The position numbers and the translations under genes were made by a program. 57,273 nucleotides of DNA from an uncultured Fretibacterium sp. (GTDB taxonomy: Bacteria > Synergistota > Synergistia > Synergistales > Aminobacteriaceae). Where the stretch lies: contig CALGGR010000144.1 in NCBI GenBank assembly GCA_937915755.1, positions 1 to 57,273 on the forward strand. Reading direction: 5' to 3'. The notes beneath the pieces are model-generated. The model ran no database searches. It had not been told where the DNA came from and saw nothing but the letters and a program-made list of their open reading frames with translations. Positions within the stretch are counted from its first letter, which is position 1. The number at the start of each line of letters is the position of its first letter. Positions 17,520-26,670 of this stretch are shown here, piece after piece.

Positions 17520-18154
17520 ACCACCTTCAGCTTTCTGAGTAAGAGTGCGAGTGAATCTGGATCTGGTATCAATATTATGTGGCCGGAGATTTTATGTCCT
17601 TCCTCCAGCCCCTCGACTTTCAGCTCCGTGTTGACGAGGAGTGCTGTCTCGCCCATCTGGCCGTATATTGAAGCTACTACGTCCAGTATCGACGCTAGCA
17701 TGTCATGAGCCACGCCGGGTACGCTGATTTGATACTGTGTCCCGAGTAACATGTTTATCGCGTTCAGGAATGAGCTTAGGACAATATTTCCAACTTCGCT
17801 CAGCGCACTGTCGGTCATTTCCTGAGGGACTTCACCGGCCGGAATAAACGTCCCGAATTGCTGTTTCAGGAGGAGTTCAACCATCAGTTTTGCGTCCTCT
17901 TCGGGCTGTATGAATATCAGGCTGCACTGGAAACCGCCGAGTGAGCGTACGAAGACTGCCCCGACAATCTGCATCGGGTCGCCGTAATGTTCGCCGATTT
18001 CGTAGATTGAGACGAGTTCAGTCTTTGGGACGTCCATGTGAATCATGCGTGAGAGCAGGCCGGACAAGGCTGTTGCGGCGTTTCCTGTTCCTATGTTTCC
18101 AACCTCACGGATTGCGTCGAGCTGTTTCTCGTTGAATGATATGATGTCTGACAT
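17516..18154 (-). CDS. cheC: CheC CheY-P phosphatase
   Basis: CheC dephosphorylates CheY-P and partners CheD. Both active-site helices of the CheC/FliY family are present: DAIREVGNIGTGNAATALSGLL near residue 10 and DSALSEVGNIVLSSFLNAINMLL near 112, each with the Glu and Asn pair that attacks the phosphoryl group. The 212-residue length is normal. CheC instead of CheZ is expected in Synergistota, Firmicutes and Thermotogota. It starts five bases after cheA stops. CheY and CheW are not in the window. Confidence 0.95.
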   Translation of the reverse strand: MSDIISFNEKQLDAIREVGNIGTGNAATALSGLLSRMIHMDVPKTELVSIYEIGEHYGDPMQIVGAVFVRSLGGFQCSLIFIQPEEDAKLMVELLLKQQFGTFIPAGEVPQEMTDSALSEVGNIVLSSFLNAINMLLGTQYQISVPGVAHDMLASILDVVASIYGQMGETALLVNTELKVEGLEEGHKISGHIILIPDPDSLALLLRKLKVV

Positions 18155-18159
18155 TTCAT

Positions 18160-20247
18160 TTACCCTTTCGTGGAGTAGAATGAAGCTACATCTAATATCA
18201 AGGCAACGTTACCATCGCCGAGTATTGTACCGCCGGTGATGCCGTCGATTTTTGAGAGGAAGCGCCCGAGTGATTTTATGACGATTTCCTGTTGGCCGAT
18301 CAGCTCTGAGACGATGAAGCCGATTTTGTTCTTGCCGATTTTTACTACGACGACGGGATACTCGTTGCGGTCGTGCTCAACGCCTTCTGAGCCAAGAATA
18401 TCGCCGAGAATGTTCAACGACAGAACTTCGCCGCGAAGGAGAGTTGTAGGTTCACCGTGAACGGTTTTGATGTCATCGCGCCTTACCATAATGGTCTCTT
18501 CAACGTTTTCGAGGGAGATTGCGTAGGTCTCCTTGCCAACTTTGATTAAGAGTGAGAGGACTATTGCGAGCGTCAACGGGAGGCGAATGTAGACGTGTGT
18601 GCCTTCGTTCTTCTTGCTAACGAGGTCAAACTGTCCGCCGAGCTGTTCAACTTTTGTCTTGACCGCATCCATTCCTACACCGCGCCCTGACAAGTCCGTA
18701 ATCTGCTTGGCCATGCTGAAGCCCGGAAGCAGCACTATCTGAGTAGCCTCATCATCGCTCATTATTGCTGCACGGTCTTCGGAGATTATTCCGCGCTCGA
18801 TGGCTTTCTTCTTGACTTTCTCGGGGTCAATTCCTGCTCCGTCGTCTGAGACCTCGATTACAACTCCTGAGCCTTCCTGATACGCTGCAATCTTGAGGAT
18901 ACCTTTTTCGGGCTTACCGAGAGCTTTGCGTTCTTCGGGGTGCTCGATGCCGTGGTCCATTGAGTTACGGATTAAGTGGACCATAGGGTCGCCGATCTCG
19001 TCGATGACAGTACGGTCAAGTTCTGTGTCTTCACCTTCAAGGACTAGTTCAACGTTCTTGTTGAGGGTCTTGCAGAGGTCGCGGATTAAACGCGGGAATC
19101 TGTCGAAAGTGAAGCTCACAGGAACCATTCTCAGCTTCGTAACGAGTTCCTGAATGTCGCCGGAAATTCGTCCAAGCTGTGATAATGTGTCGTCAAACTG
19201 CCTCAGTCTTGCTTCCTGAACAAGTCTCTCAATTCTTGCGCGTGAAATCACAAGTTCGCCAACAAGATTCATGAGCTTGTCGAGCCTGCCTATGTCAACC
19301 CTTACGGTCTGGCTTCCCTTCTTGGCTGATTCTTTTTTCGCGGGAGCTGCTGGCTTCGCGGGGGCTGGTGCTGCGGCTGCCGGTGCTGTGGTTGCAGGTG
19401 CTGGAGCTGCTGCCTGTGCAGGTGCTGGGGCTGGGGCTGCTGCCTGAGCCGGTGCTGCGGCTGGGGCTGCCGGTACTTCATCGGCCTTGACTTCCACTAC
19501 ATCGGCGGTCTGAACGTCTCCTATTTTCTCGATAGCTGCCTTAACTTCCTCAGCGGGTGCAGGAGTTGCAACATAGACGTTGAAATCGAACTCAAACTCC
19601 TCTTTCTCCAATGCGTCAGTAGGAGGTTCTGCACGGAATATCTCGCCCATTTCCTCAAGCCTGTTGACTACCATGTATGCGCGAGCGGCTTTCAGAAGGC
19701 AGCTCTGGCTCAGCGTAACATGGACATTGTAGGCATTAGACCCCTGCTCGTTGGCTTTCTTCGCCCATTCAGCGTCCTGTGATGAGACCATTGTTCCGCC
19801 TGCATCTGAAGGGGCCGGTGCAGCTGCGGCTGCTTGGGCCGGTGCAGGTGCAGGAGCGGCAGGGGCTTCGTTCCTCAAATCGTGAACCATCTCGGAAACG
19901 TCAATATGAGCATCGTTGCCGCCGCCACGAATCGCGTCAGCCATCTCCTGTAACGTGTCAAGCCCTTGAAACAGCCTGTTCATATCGGCTTCCGTGAGCG
20001 GACGTGTACCTTTCCTCGCCGCGTCAAGCCTGTCCTCCATCGCGTGAGTCAGACCCATCATGTTCGTGAAGCCCATCGTTCCGGCCATTCCTTTTAACGT
20101 ATGCGCTGCACGGAATATTTCGTTGATTACGTCCATATCTACCATATTCTTTTCGAGCGCAAGAAGCAAATCGTCTAATCTCTGTACATTGTCATCAGTC
20201 TCATCGAGGAATGCCCCCAAGTACTGACTCATATCCATATCTGACAT
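18160..20247 (-). CDS. cheA: CheA chemotaxis histidine kinase
   Basis: CheA autophosphorylates and passes phosphate to CheY and CheB. Domains in order: HPt with phospho-His49 in AAHTLKGMAGTMGF; a first Ala/Pro linker near 130-145; a CheY/CheB-binding P2-like region near 170-260; a second, strikingly long Ala/Pro-rich linker near 265-315; the dimerisation helix KLMNLVGELVISRARIERL near 330; the ATPase with NSMDHGIEHPEER (N box) near 425 and DDGAGIDPEKVK (G1) plus DLSGRGVGMDAVKT; and a C-terminal CheW-like domain ending VASFYSTKG. The 695-residue length is in the usual range. It follows cheB by 23 bases. Confidence 0.96.
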   Translation of the reverse strand: MSDMDMSQYLGAFLDETDDNVQRLDDLLLALEKNMVDMDVINEIFRAAHTLKGMAGTMGFTNMMGLTHAMEDRLDAARKGTRPLTEADMNRLFQGLDTLQEMADAIRGGGNDAHIDVSEMVHDLRNEAPAAPAPAPAQAAAAAPAPSDAGGTMVSSQDAEWAKKANEQGSNAYNVHVTLSQSCLLKAARAYMVVNRLEEMGEIFRAEPPTDALEKEEFEFDFNVYVATPAPAEEVKAAIEKIGDVQTADVVEVKADEVPAAPAAAPAQAAAPAPAPAQAAAPAPATTAPAAAAPAPAKPAAPAKKESAKKGSQTVRVDIGRLDKLMNLVGELVISRARIERLVQEARLRQFDDTLSQLGRISGDIQELVTKLRMVPVSFTFDRFPRLIRDLCKTLNKNVELVLEGEDTELDRTVIDEIGDPMVHLIRNSMDHGIEHPEERKALGKPEKGILKIAAYQEGSGVVIEVSDDGAGIDPEKVKKKAIERGIISEDRAAIMSDDEATQIVLLPGFSMAKQITDLSGRGVGMDAVKTKVEQLGGQFDLVSKKNEGTHVYIRLPLTLAIVLSLLIKVGKETYAISLENVEETIMVRRDDIKTVHGEPTTLLRGEVLSLNILGDILGSEGVEHDRNEYPVVVVKIGKNKIGFIVSELIGQQEIVIKSLGRFLSKIDGITGGTILGDGNVALILDVASFYSTKG

Positions 20248-20270
20248 GAGAAAAAATTCCTCCTTAAATT

Positions 20271-21335
20271 TTATCCTTTCACGACCCTGACCATAGCATC
20301 AGGAATCTCATTGAGCGGCAAAATCTCGTCAACGATGCCGGCATCAGCAGCAGCTTTCGGCATTCCGTATACAACACACGTCTTCTGGCTTTCAGCGATG
20401 ACATATGCCCCCCGACGTTTCAATGCCTTTGCCCCATCAGTGCCATCGCGTCCCATTCCGGTCAGGATTACACATAGAACATTCCCGCCGTATTCATCAG
20501 CAACACTAAGGAACATTATATTAGCCGCCGGTTTAACCGAGAGAACGGGCGGAGCATCCGACAATCCGCATACCGCTGAACCTGCCCGCCTCTTCACGAT
20601 GAGATGACTCCCGCCGGGGGCTATCACTGCACGTCCGGGCTTCAGTGAAAGTCCGTCAAACCCCTCGACAACTTCTATCTGCGATTCCTCGTTCAGCCTC
20701 TTCGCAAATGAACCCGTGAACTCTTTGGGCATGTGCTGAGTGATCACGATTGGGACGGGGAAATTCTTCGGAAGTCTCGGCAAAAGTTCACTCAACGCCA
20801 TAGGCCCTCCAGTTGATGAAGCTATAGCTACAATGTCCCGTCTTCCGCTGCTTGCGGGAGGATTCATTCTACGGAACTCTGAAGCCTGAGCCTTCGCTCC
20901 GAATACAGCACTGCGCCCTCGTACCCGCGCTCCTGATGCCGCTACTACCTTCTCGATAATCTCACGGCCTATATCCTTAATGTTCAGCGAAATCGAACCT
21001 GAAGGCTTCCCGATAAAATCAACACAGCCTAACGCTAATGCTTTCAACGTAGTATCCGCACCCTCCTGCGTCATCGTACTCAACATTATCACCGGCCTCG
21101 GGTTTACCCGCATAATCTCTTGCAGCGCCGTAATACCGTCCATGTTCGGCATCTCTACATCCAGCGTTACTACATCAGGATTCAATACCTTAATCTGCTC
21201 CAATGCATCACGGCCGTCACGAGCTACTCCGCATACTTCAAGACGCGCGTCCGTCCTCAGTATATCACTGATAAACTGCCGCATTAACGCACTGTCATCT
21301 ACTACGAGTACCCTTATCCTTCCATTTGGGGGCAT
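20271..21335 (-). CDS. cheB: CheB chemoreceptor methylesterase/deamidase
   Basis: CheB removes methyl groups from chemoreceptors after phosphorylation by CheA. The N-terminal receiver has the acidic pair in VVDDSALMR and the phospho-acceptor Asp59 in VTLDVEMPNMDG. After a linker near 140-165 the catalytic domain shows the Ser of IASSTGGPMAL near 174, the His of ITQHMPKEF near 201 and the Asp of TGMGRDGTDGAKAL near 295, a complete triad. The length of 354 is typical. Downstream of flhG by 39 bases and upstream of cheA by 23. The partner methyltransferase CheR is not seen in the window. Confidence 0.96.
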   Translation of the reverse strand: MPPNGRIRVLVVDDSALMRQFISDILRTDARLEVCGVARDGRDALEQIKVLNPDVVTLDVEMPNMDGITALQEIMRVNPRPVIMLSTMTQEGADTTLKALALGCVDFIGKPSGSISLNIKDIGREIIEKVVAASGARVRGRSAVFGAKAQASEFRRMNPPASSGRRDIVAIASSTGGPMALSELLPRLPKNFPVPIVITQHMPKEFTGSFAKRLNEESQIEVVEGFDGLSLKPGRAVIAPGGSHLIVKRRAGSAVCGLSDAPPVLSVKPAANIMFLSVADEYGGNVLCVILTGMGRDGTDGAKALKRRGAYVIAESQKTCVVYGMPKAAADAGIVDEILPLNEIPDAMVRVVKG

Positions 21336-21374
21336 AAATCCTTCACACTCTCCTTCCAGTTCAATGCCAATCTA

Positions 21375-22355
21375 TTATATCTTCTTTTTATCATCTTCAA
21401 ACAATGTCTTAACAAGCCTCGAAAGAAATCCTCGCATTCCCTTCTTCTTTGACAACTTCTCACCCTCCAGTTCCTCATGCTTAATATCCATTCCCTCGCA
21501 TAATCTCAGCAAATCCCCAGCGATGTTACGTACACATATTCCCGCCGGCGATGATGGTTCACTCCTGTAGAATATCCGGCAATTCTTCACAGCCCGCTCG
21601 ATTACAGGGTCTTTGAGAACGTAGCCCAGATACATCGGAGCATTCCCCAAGAACTGCATCGATGCAAGACGTATTCTTTCGGCGACTTCCTGTGCTTCAC
21701 GGCTTGAGGCGGCCATGTTCACGACCATCATTAAGCCCCCGGAAATCTCATCGCTCCCACGCCATGCCTGCGTTCCTAGCGACTTTATCACTCCGTAAGC
21801 ATCACGGATACTCGTGGGTTCAGGCGTCGTGATTAGCAGCGTCATCTCCGAAGCATACGCGAACGACAGCACCCCCCTGTGAATCCCAGCCCCAGCGTCC
21901 ATTATGATGTAGTCAGCCAAATCTTCAAGCCCCGATAGCGTGTCGAATAACCGCCCCATTGCGTACTCGTCAAGGTCAGCAATCTCCTTTATACCGTAGC
22001 CGCCTGGAAGCAATGACACTGAACCCCCAGCCTTCTCTGCACGCTCCGATGTCTTGAAATGCACCATGATTTCCTTGAGCGTCCTTGAGCCTTCGATGAG
22101 ATGGGCTATGTTGTAACGCGCATTACGAACGCCGCAGAGTATGTCGAGGTTTGCCATGCCTAAATCTGCATCGATGAGGATGACCCTCTTGCCGAAATCT
22201 GCCAATGCAAACGCCAAAGCCGCCGCTATATTGCTCTTTCCCACCCCTCCTTTTCCGCTTAGGACTGATAGTGTGTGAAGGGTTGACGGGGAAGGGGGAG
22301 TAAAATTCTTGTCTGTTACCATTCGCCTTAATTCACCTGCTTGGTCATTATACAT
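21375..22355 (-). CDS. flhG: FlhG (YlxH/FleN) MinD-like ATPase
   Basis: FlhG is a MinD/ParA-family ATPase that sets flagellar number and placement by acting on FlhF. The deviant Walker A GGVGKSNIAAALA is near residue 37, followed by LIDADLGMANLDILCG near 60, the hallmark of this subfamily, and DYIIMDAGAGIHRGVLSFA near 150 for Walker B. The 326-residue protein ends in a lysine-rich tail. It lies two bases after flhF, the usual pairing. Translation is probably from ATG at 22355. Confidence 0.93.
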   Translation of the reverse strand: MYNDQAGELRRMVTDKNFTPPSPSTLHTLSVLSGKGGVGKSNIAAALAFALADFGKRVILIDADLGMANLDILCGVRNARYNIAHLIEGSRTLKEIMVHFKTSERAEKAGGSVSLLPGGYGIKEIADLDEYAMGRLFDTLSGLEDLADYIIMDAGAGIHRGVLSFAYASEMTLLITTPEPTSIRDAYGVIKSLGTQAWRGSDEISGGLMMVVNMAASSREAQEVAERIRLASMQFLGNAPMYLGYVLKDPVIERAVKNCRIFYRSEPSSPAGICVRNIAGDLLRLCEGMDIKHEELEGEKLSKKKGMRGFLSRLVKTLFEDDKKKI

Positions 22356-22357
22356 AA

Positions 22358-23824
22358 TCAGCGTTTCCGTTCTTCTTCGGACTTCAGGAGGAAATCAGAG
22401 ATCCTTGAGCCTGAAGCGGTCTCAATATCTTTTGGGACGTTCTGCCCTACCGTCAAAAACGACAGCGGACATCCCATGACTTTATGAATGTTGAAGATTG
22501 ACCCGTAGCTTATAGTCTCGTCAAGTTTCGTGAAGAGCAAGTGAGTTACGGGAATGTTGGGTATATGTTCGACGACATCGAGCATGTCCTTGTACTTCAT
22601 GTTAGCCGCGAGAACGAGGTGTACAGCATCGGGGGTAAATGAGTTATAGATGTTCTCGAAAAGCTCCATGTTCTTCTTGTCGCGCTGTGAACGCCCTGCC
22701 GTGTCGAGGAGGATTATCTCAGCGTTCTCATGCTCGTTCACCACATTGTTGATTGAGGAGATGTCGAATATAATTTCAATCGGGACGCCCAGGATCTTAG
22801 CATAAGTCTTGAGCTGTTCAACGGCAGCAATCCTGTAAGTGTCAGCCGTAAGCAATAAAACGCGCTTATGTTCCCAGAGAGCTTTTATTGCGGCGAGTTT
22901 AGCGATAGTTGTGGTTTTTCCGACACCAGTAGGGCCTAGCAGCATGACTTTCCTGCCGCCCGCAACATCACCGCCGTTATCGCCGGCACATTCGATTTGA
23001 GTTGCCAGCCATTTGTTGAACGGGAGCTTCTTGTTCTTCTCTTTTCGTGAAATAATGCTGTAATCGGCCATGAGCTTTCGGATATATTTCTCGTCAACGT
23101 CAGATGCTCTTAAACGCCCTTCAATGCCTGCATCTTCTGTTGATGGGTTAAAAGTGCCGGGCTGAAATGCCTGCTGCTGAGTTGGACGCTGCATAGCTGT
23201 AGTAACGCCGTTCTCGACCGCCGTTAATCTCTGCAATAACACATCAATTCTGTCAGCAAGTGCCCCAACCTGGTCATTGAGCTTGGAGATTTTAGCGTCA
23301 TCGTTGGACATCGAGGGAGATGGTTGAGGCTGAGGTGCAGGCTGAACGGGCTGCTGAACGATGGGCTGAGGCGGCGGAGTTACTGGAGCCGGCCTGGTAG
23401 TGAGACCATAGGCATTACGCAGGCCTTCGGGGGAAATTTGTACGTTGTCGGAGGGCAGGCGGTAACCTTCCTCGCCTAACTCTGCGGGCTGTAACGGTGC
23501 GGGTGTAGACGGTGCCATGCTTCCGCGCTCTTTGAACTCCATGAGCTTCTGGAACGCAATCAAGTTCTCGCGCCTAGTGTCCTCGTCCATAGTTGAGGCA
23601 GGACTTACGGGACGTGAAGATTTCAGCACGGGTTTGGGTTCGTCTTCCTCAAGTATTCCGGCTGTAACTTTCAGCACTGACCGTTGGAAAAGCCCAAGAA
23701 CACCGCCCTCCTTAATCATCTGAGTCGAGAGAATGACAGCATCACGGCCTAATCTTTCAGCCGCAAGCCTCAATGCCTCAGCATCATCTTTCGCAGTAAA
23801 TGTAATCTGGTTCGTAACTCGCAT
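22358..23824 (-). CDS. flhF: FlhF flagellar SRP-like GTPase
   Basis: FlhF is an SRP-family GTPase that recruits early flagellar parts to the correct membrane site. Residues 1-60 form the basic domain start; roughly 80-200 is a Pro/Gln/Ala-rich linker (RPAPVTPPPQPIVQQPVQP); 190-290 is helical; and the NG domain carries GPTGVGKTTTIAKLAA near 297, DTYRIAAVEQLKTYA near 328, LLDTAGRSQRD near 380 and FTKLDETISYG near 430. The 488-residue length is within range, somewhat long because of the linker. It follows flhA by one base. Confidence 0.94.
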   Translation of the reverse strand: MRVTNQITFTAKDDAEALRLAAERLGRDAVILSTQMIKEGGVLGLFQRSVLKVTAGILEEDEPKPVLKSSRPVSPASTMDEDTRRENLIAFQKLMEFKERGSMAPSTPAPLQPAELGEEGYRLPSDNVQISPEGLRNAYGLTTRPAPVTPPPQPIVQQPVQPAPQPQPSPSMSNDDAKISKLNDQVGALADRIDVLLQRLTAVENGVTTAMQRPTQQQAFQPGTFNPSTEDAGIEGRLRASDVDEKYIRKLMADYSIISRKEKNKKLPFNKWLATQIECAGDNGGDVAGGRKVMLLGPTGVGKTTTIAKLAAIKALWEHKRVLLLTADTYRIAAVEQLKTYAKILGVPIEIIFDISSINNVVNEHENAEIILLDTAGRSQRDKKNMELFENIYNSFTPDAVHLVLAANMKYKDMLDVVEHIPNIPVTHLLFTKLDETISYGSIFNIHKVMGCPLSFLTVGQNVPKDIETASGSRISDFLLKSEEERKR

Positions 23825-23825
23825 T

Positions 23826-25982
23826 TCATTCCACCATTCCGACAGTCTTTACCTGAACTCCGCGTACTATCTCATTATATGACACCACGAAAATATTGTT
23901 TATGCTTCCCTCAATCAAACGCCTCACAATCAGCCTTACATCGGGGTGAACGAGCAAAACAGGCGGCAAGTTCTTGACAATCATTTCGTCCATAGCCCTC
24001 GATATAGCTGAAATCATCTTTTGAACCTCGCGGGGGTCTAAGTTAAGCTGCCATCCCCTCGTCAAATCTCCGTCAACTCCGGCCATGATTTTCTGCTCCC
24101 AGTTAGGCGACAATGTAGCAGCTGTTATTATGCCGTCAGGGCCTTGAATTTTCAGGGAGATGAGGCGGGAGAGGGATTCTCTGGCACGTTCAGTGAGGAA
24201 GTCGACGCTTCTTGACATTTTCCCGAAGTCAGCCAATGCCTCGAAGATTGTAACGAGGTCTCTGATTGGGATTTGCTCGCGGATTAGATTCTGCAAGACC
24301 TTCTGAATTTCGCCGAGTGAAAGCGACCCCAGCAATTCTTCAATTACGGCGGGGGCAGTCTCTTTGACCATGTCGGTGAGTTTCTGGACTTCCTGACGAG
24401 TGAGGAGTTCTGCGCCATTCTTCTTGATGACTTCGGAGAGATGTGTTGCCAAGACTGACGGAGCATCAACGACGGTGTAGCCCATAGCCTCAGCCTTGTC
24501 GCGCAAATCCGGCGAGATCCACAATGCCGGAAGCCCGAACGCAGGCTCCTTTGTTGGGACACCGATTAGCTCTTCCTCAGCGGCGCCAGTGTTCATAGCG
24601 AGGTAGTGGTCAGGCAATAACTCCCCTCTTCCAGCCTCAGCACCTTTAACGCGCAATATATATTCCGTCGGCTTAATCTGAATGTTATCGCGTATTCTTA
24701 TTGGTGGGACTACAATGCCCATTTCGAGAGCCATTTGCTTACGTATTGTTCCTATTCTGTCAAGCATATCACCGCCCTGTCCCGGGTCAATGAGCGGGAT
24801 AATCGCGTAACCAATCTCGGCCTCCATAGGCTCAACTGTCAACAGCTTCATGACGTCTTCGGGTGAGACTGGCTCTGCCTTTGGAGCTTCTGCAGCTGCG
24901 CCTGGAGCTGAAGGTGCGCCTGACGGAGCTTGCTGACCTGCTGGAGCCCCAGCGCCTGCGGGTGCTTGAGCGGCCTGTTCTTCTGCGGAAATTTCCTGCA
25001 ACGTAGCTTCACGGCTGACGGTGTAACCCAATACTCCCATCAACACAGCCAAACTCACGAACGGTACAGTCGGCAATCCCGGAATAAGCCCCATCGACAA
25101 TAACATTCCTGACGCGATGTAGAGGGGCCTTGGGTATTTCGTGAAAGAGTTAATAAGGTCAGGGCCAAGCTCAGAACTTGCGGCAGCCCTTGTAACGATG
25201 ACACCCATAGCCGTCGACATTAGAAGCGCCGGAATCTGCCCGACAAGACCGTCTCCGACCGTCAGCAAACTATAATGACCGGCAGCCTGAGCAGCGTCCA
25301 TGCCTCTCATGAAGATACCTATACTTAGACCGCCGATGATATTGATGGTAGTAATGATGAGTCCGGCAATAGCGTCTCCTTTGACGAATTTGCTGGCACC
25401 GTCCATAGCCCCGTAGAAGTCAGCCTCTCTCTGAATGTCCTGACGTCGCTGCTTTGCGCCCTGCTCATCGATGAGTCCAGAGTTCAAATCTGCGTCGATT
25501 GACATTTGCTTGCCGGGCATAGCGTCGAGTGTGAATCTTGCTGCGACTTCTGCGACACGTTCCGCACCTTTAGTGATGACGAGCATTTGGATTATGACGA
25601 GTATGAGGAACATGATGATGCCGACGACGTAGTTTCCCCCGACGACGAAGTTCCCAAACGCATTGATGAGCTCACCGGCATTCCCGTAAAGCAGGATCAG
25701 CCTGGTAGTAGAGACGTTAAGCGAGAGCCTGAACAGCGTAGAAATCAATAACAGCGTCGGGAAAATGGACAAATCGAGGGCGCGTTTAACGTAGAACGTA
25801 ACGAGCAATGTAACTACACCCAGAGTGATATTCATTGAAAGTAGAATGTCGATTAACCAAGTCGGGAGTGGTACGACCATCATGATGATGATGAGCACCA
25901 TTAAAAGAGCCACGCCGATGTCGGAATAGCTCTGAACTTTCTTTCTCATAGAAGGAACGGCCTGCGCTGTTGCTTCAGCCAA
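23826..25982 (-). CDS. flhA: FlhA flagellar export gate protein
   Basis: FlhA forms the nonameric export gate of the flagellar type III secretion system in the inner membrane. The N-terminal half has eight predicted helices and the FHIPEP-family loop ARFTLDAMPGKQMSIDADLNSG near residue 150. The cytoplasmic half (about 385-718) binds substrates and chaperones. Between them near 335-375 sits an unusual Ala/Pro/Gly-rich insertion. At 718 residues it is slightly longer than the common 680-700. The start appears to be TTG at 25982, with GGGAG rather far upstream (13 bases); the ATG twelve codons on is the alternative. It is the first gene of the motility operon. Confidence 0.95.
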   Translation of the reverse strand: MAEATAQAVPSMRKKVQSYSDIGVALLMVLIIIMMVVPLPTWLIDILLSMNITLGVVTLLVTFYVKRALDLSIFPTLLLISTLFRLSLNVSTTRLILLYGNAGELINAFGNFVVGGNYVVGIIMFLILVIIQMLVITKGAERVAEVAARFTLDAMPGKQMSIDADLNSGLIDEQGAKQRRQDIQREADFYGAMDGASKFVKGDAIAGLIITTINIIGGLSIGIFMRGMDAAQAAGHYSLLTVGDGLVGQIPALLMSTAMGVIVTRAAASSELGPDLINSFTKYPRPLYIASGMLLSMGLIPGLPTVPFVSLAVLMGVLGYTVSREATLQEISAEEQAAQAPAGAGAPAGQQAPSGAPSAPGAAAEAPKAEPVSPEDVMKLLTVEPMEAEIGYAIIPLIDPGQGGDMLDRIGTIRKQMALEMGIVVPPIRIRDNIQIKPTEYILRVKGAEAGRGELLPDHYLAMNTGAAEEELIGVPTKEPAFGLPALWISPDLRDKAEAMGYTVVDAPSVLATHLSEVIKKNGAELLTRQEVQKLTDMVKETAPAVIEELLGSLSLGEIQKVLQNLIREQIPIRDLVTIFEALADFGKMSRSVDFLTERARESLSRLISLKIQGPDGIITAATLSPNWEQKIMAGVDGDLTRGWQLNLDPREVQKMISAISRAMDEMIVKNLPPVLLVHPDVRLIVRRLIEGSINNIFVVSYNEIVRGVQVKTVGMVE

Positions 25983-26022
25983 AGTGAAATTTCATCTCCC
26001 GTCTTTGGAAAAAGTCGCCTGT

Positions 26023-26031
26023 ATTTTAGCA
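26023..26031 (-). promoter_or_regulatory. Extended -10 promoter element upstream of flhA
   Basis: On the minus strand TGCTAAAAT reads as an extended -10 element about 41 bases before the flhA start. No good -35 box is visible because the upstream bases are the T-tract of the terD terminator. It is the only promoter-like signal between the terD genes and flhA, so it is the best candidate for driving the motility operon. Confidence 0.4.
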
Positions 26032-26037
26032 CAATAA

Positions 26038-26068
26038 CAAAAAAAGCCCCCCCATTCTTGAGAGGCTT
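26038..26068 (-). terminator. Rho-independent terminator after the terD pair
   Basis: On the minus strand AAGCCTCTC pairs with GGGGGGCTT (nine pairs with G-U) around AAGAAT-type loop bases and is followed directly by seven T residues. It lies 18 bases after the stop of the second TerD gene and insulates the motility operon from the tellurite-type genes. Confidence 0.8.
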
Positions 26069-26085
26069 ATAATTTTGCTGACAGC

Positions 26086-26661
26086 TTAAACGTTAACGCC
26101 AAAATTCTGGCACAATGCTTTCAGACCACCTTTGAACCCTGACCCAATAGCGTTGAACTTCCATTCGCCGCCTTGACGATATAACTCCCCAACGACTACG
26201 GCAGTCTCAACAGAGAAGTCTTCACCCAGGTCATAGCGTATCAATTCCTTGCCATTAGCTTCGTCAAGAATGTGAATGTAAGCATTCGATACCTGGCCGA
26301 AATTCTGCTTGCGTGTATCAGCGTCATAGATGGTTACAGTGAAGGCAACTTTATCGGCATTACCTGGTAACTTGCTGAGGTCAACTTTGATCTGCTCGTC
26401 ATCGCCGTCTCCTGCACCTGTGAGATTATCGCCCATGTGCTGAACTGCGCCCGAACTGTGTTTGAGGTTGTTGTAGAACACGAAATCAGCATCGCTCAAG
26501 ACCTTGCCGTTAACGCCGAGAACGAAAGCAGCAGCGTCGAGGTCGAAGTCATATCCGCCGTCATACTTTTTCACGTCCCAGCCCAAACCAACGAGGATTC
26601 GGGAAAGTCCGGGATTATTTTTCGTGAGGTCAACCTTCTGACCCTTGAACAAACTAATCAT
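26086..26661 (-). CDS. TerD family calcium-binding protein (second copy)
   Basis: A 191-residue TerD/CABP1-family protein, linked in other bacteria to tellurite and other stress resistance. The family features are KGQKVDLTKNNPGLSRILVGLGWD at the start, the calcium-binding DFDLDAAAFVLG near residue 40, GDNLTGAGDGDDEQIKVDLSKLP near 80 and the closing ALCQNFGVNV. It follows a close paralogue by nine bases; the ribosome site GGAGG lies between them. Other ter genes (terB, terC, terZ) are not seen. A general stress role is inferred. Confidence 0.93.
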   Translation of the reverse strand: MISLFKGQKVDLTKNNPGLSRILVGLGWDVKKYDGGYDFDLDAAAFVLGVNGKVLSDADFVFYNNLKHSSGAVQHMGDNLTGAGDGDDEQIKVDLSKLPGNADKVAFTVTIYDADTRKQNFGQVSNAYIHILDEANGKELIRYDLGEDFSVETAVVVGELYRQGGEWKFNAIGSGFKGGLKALCQNFGVNV

Positions 26662-26670
26662 GACTGCCTC

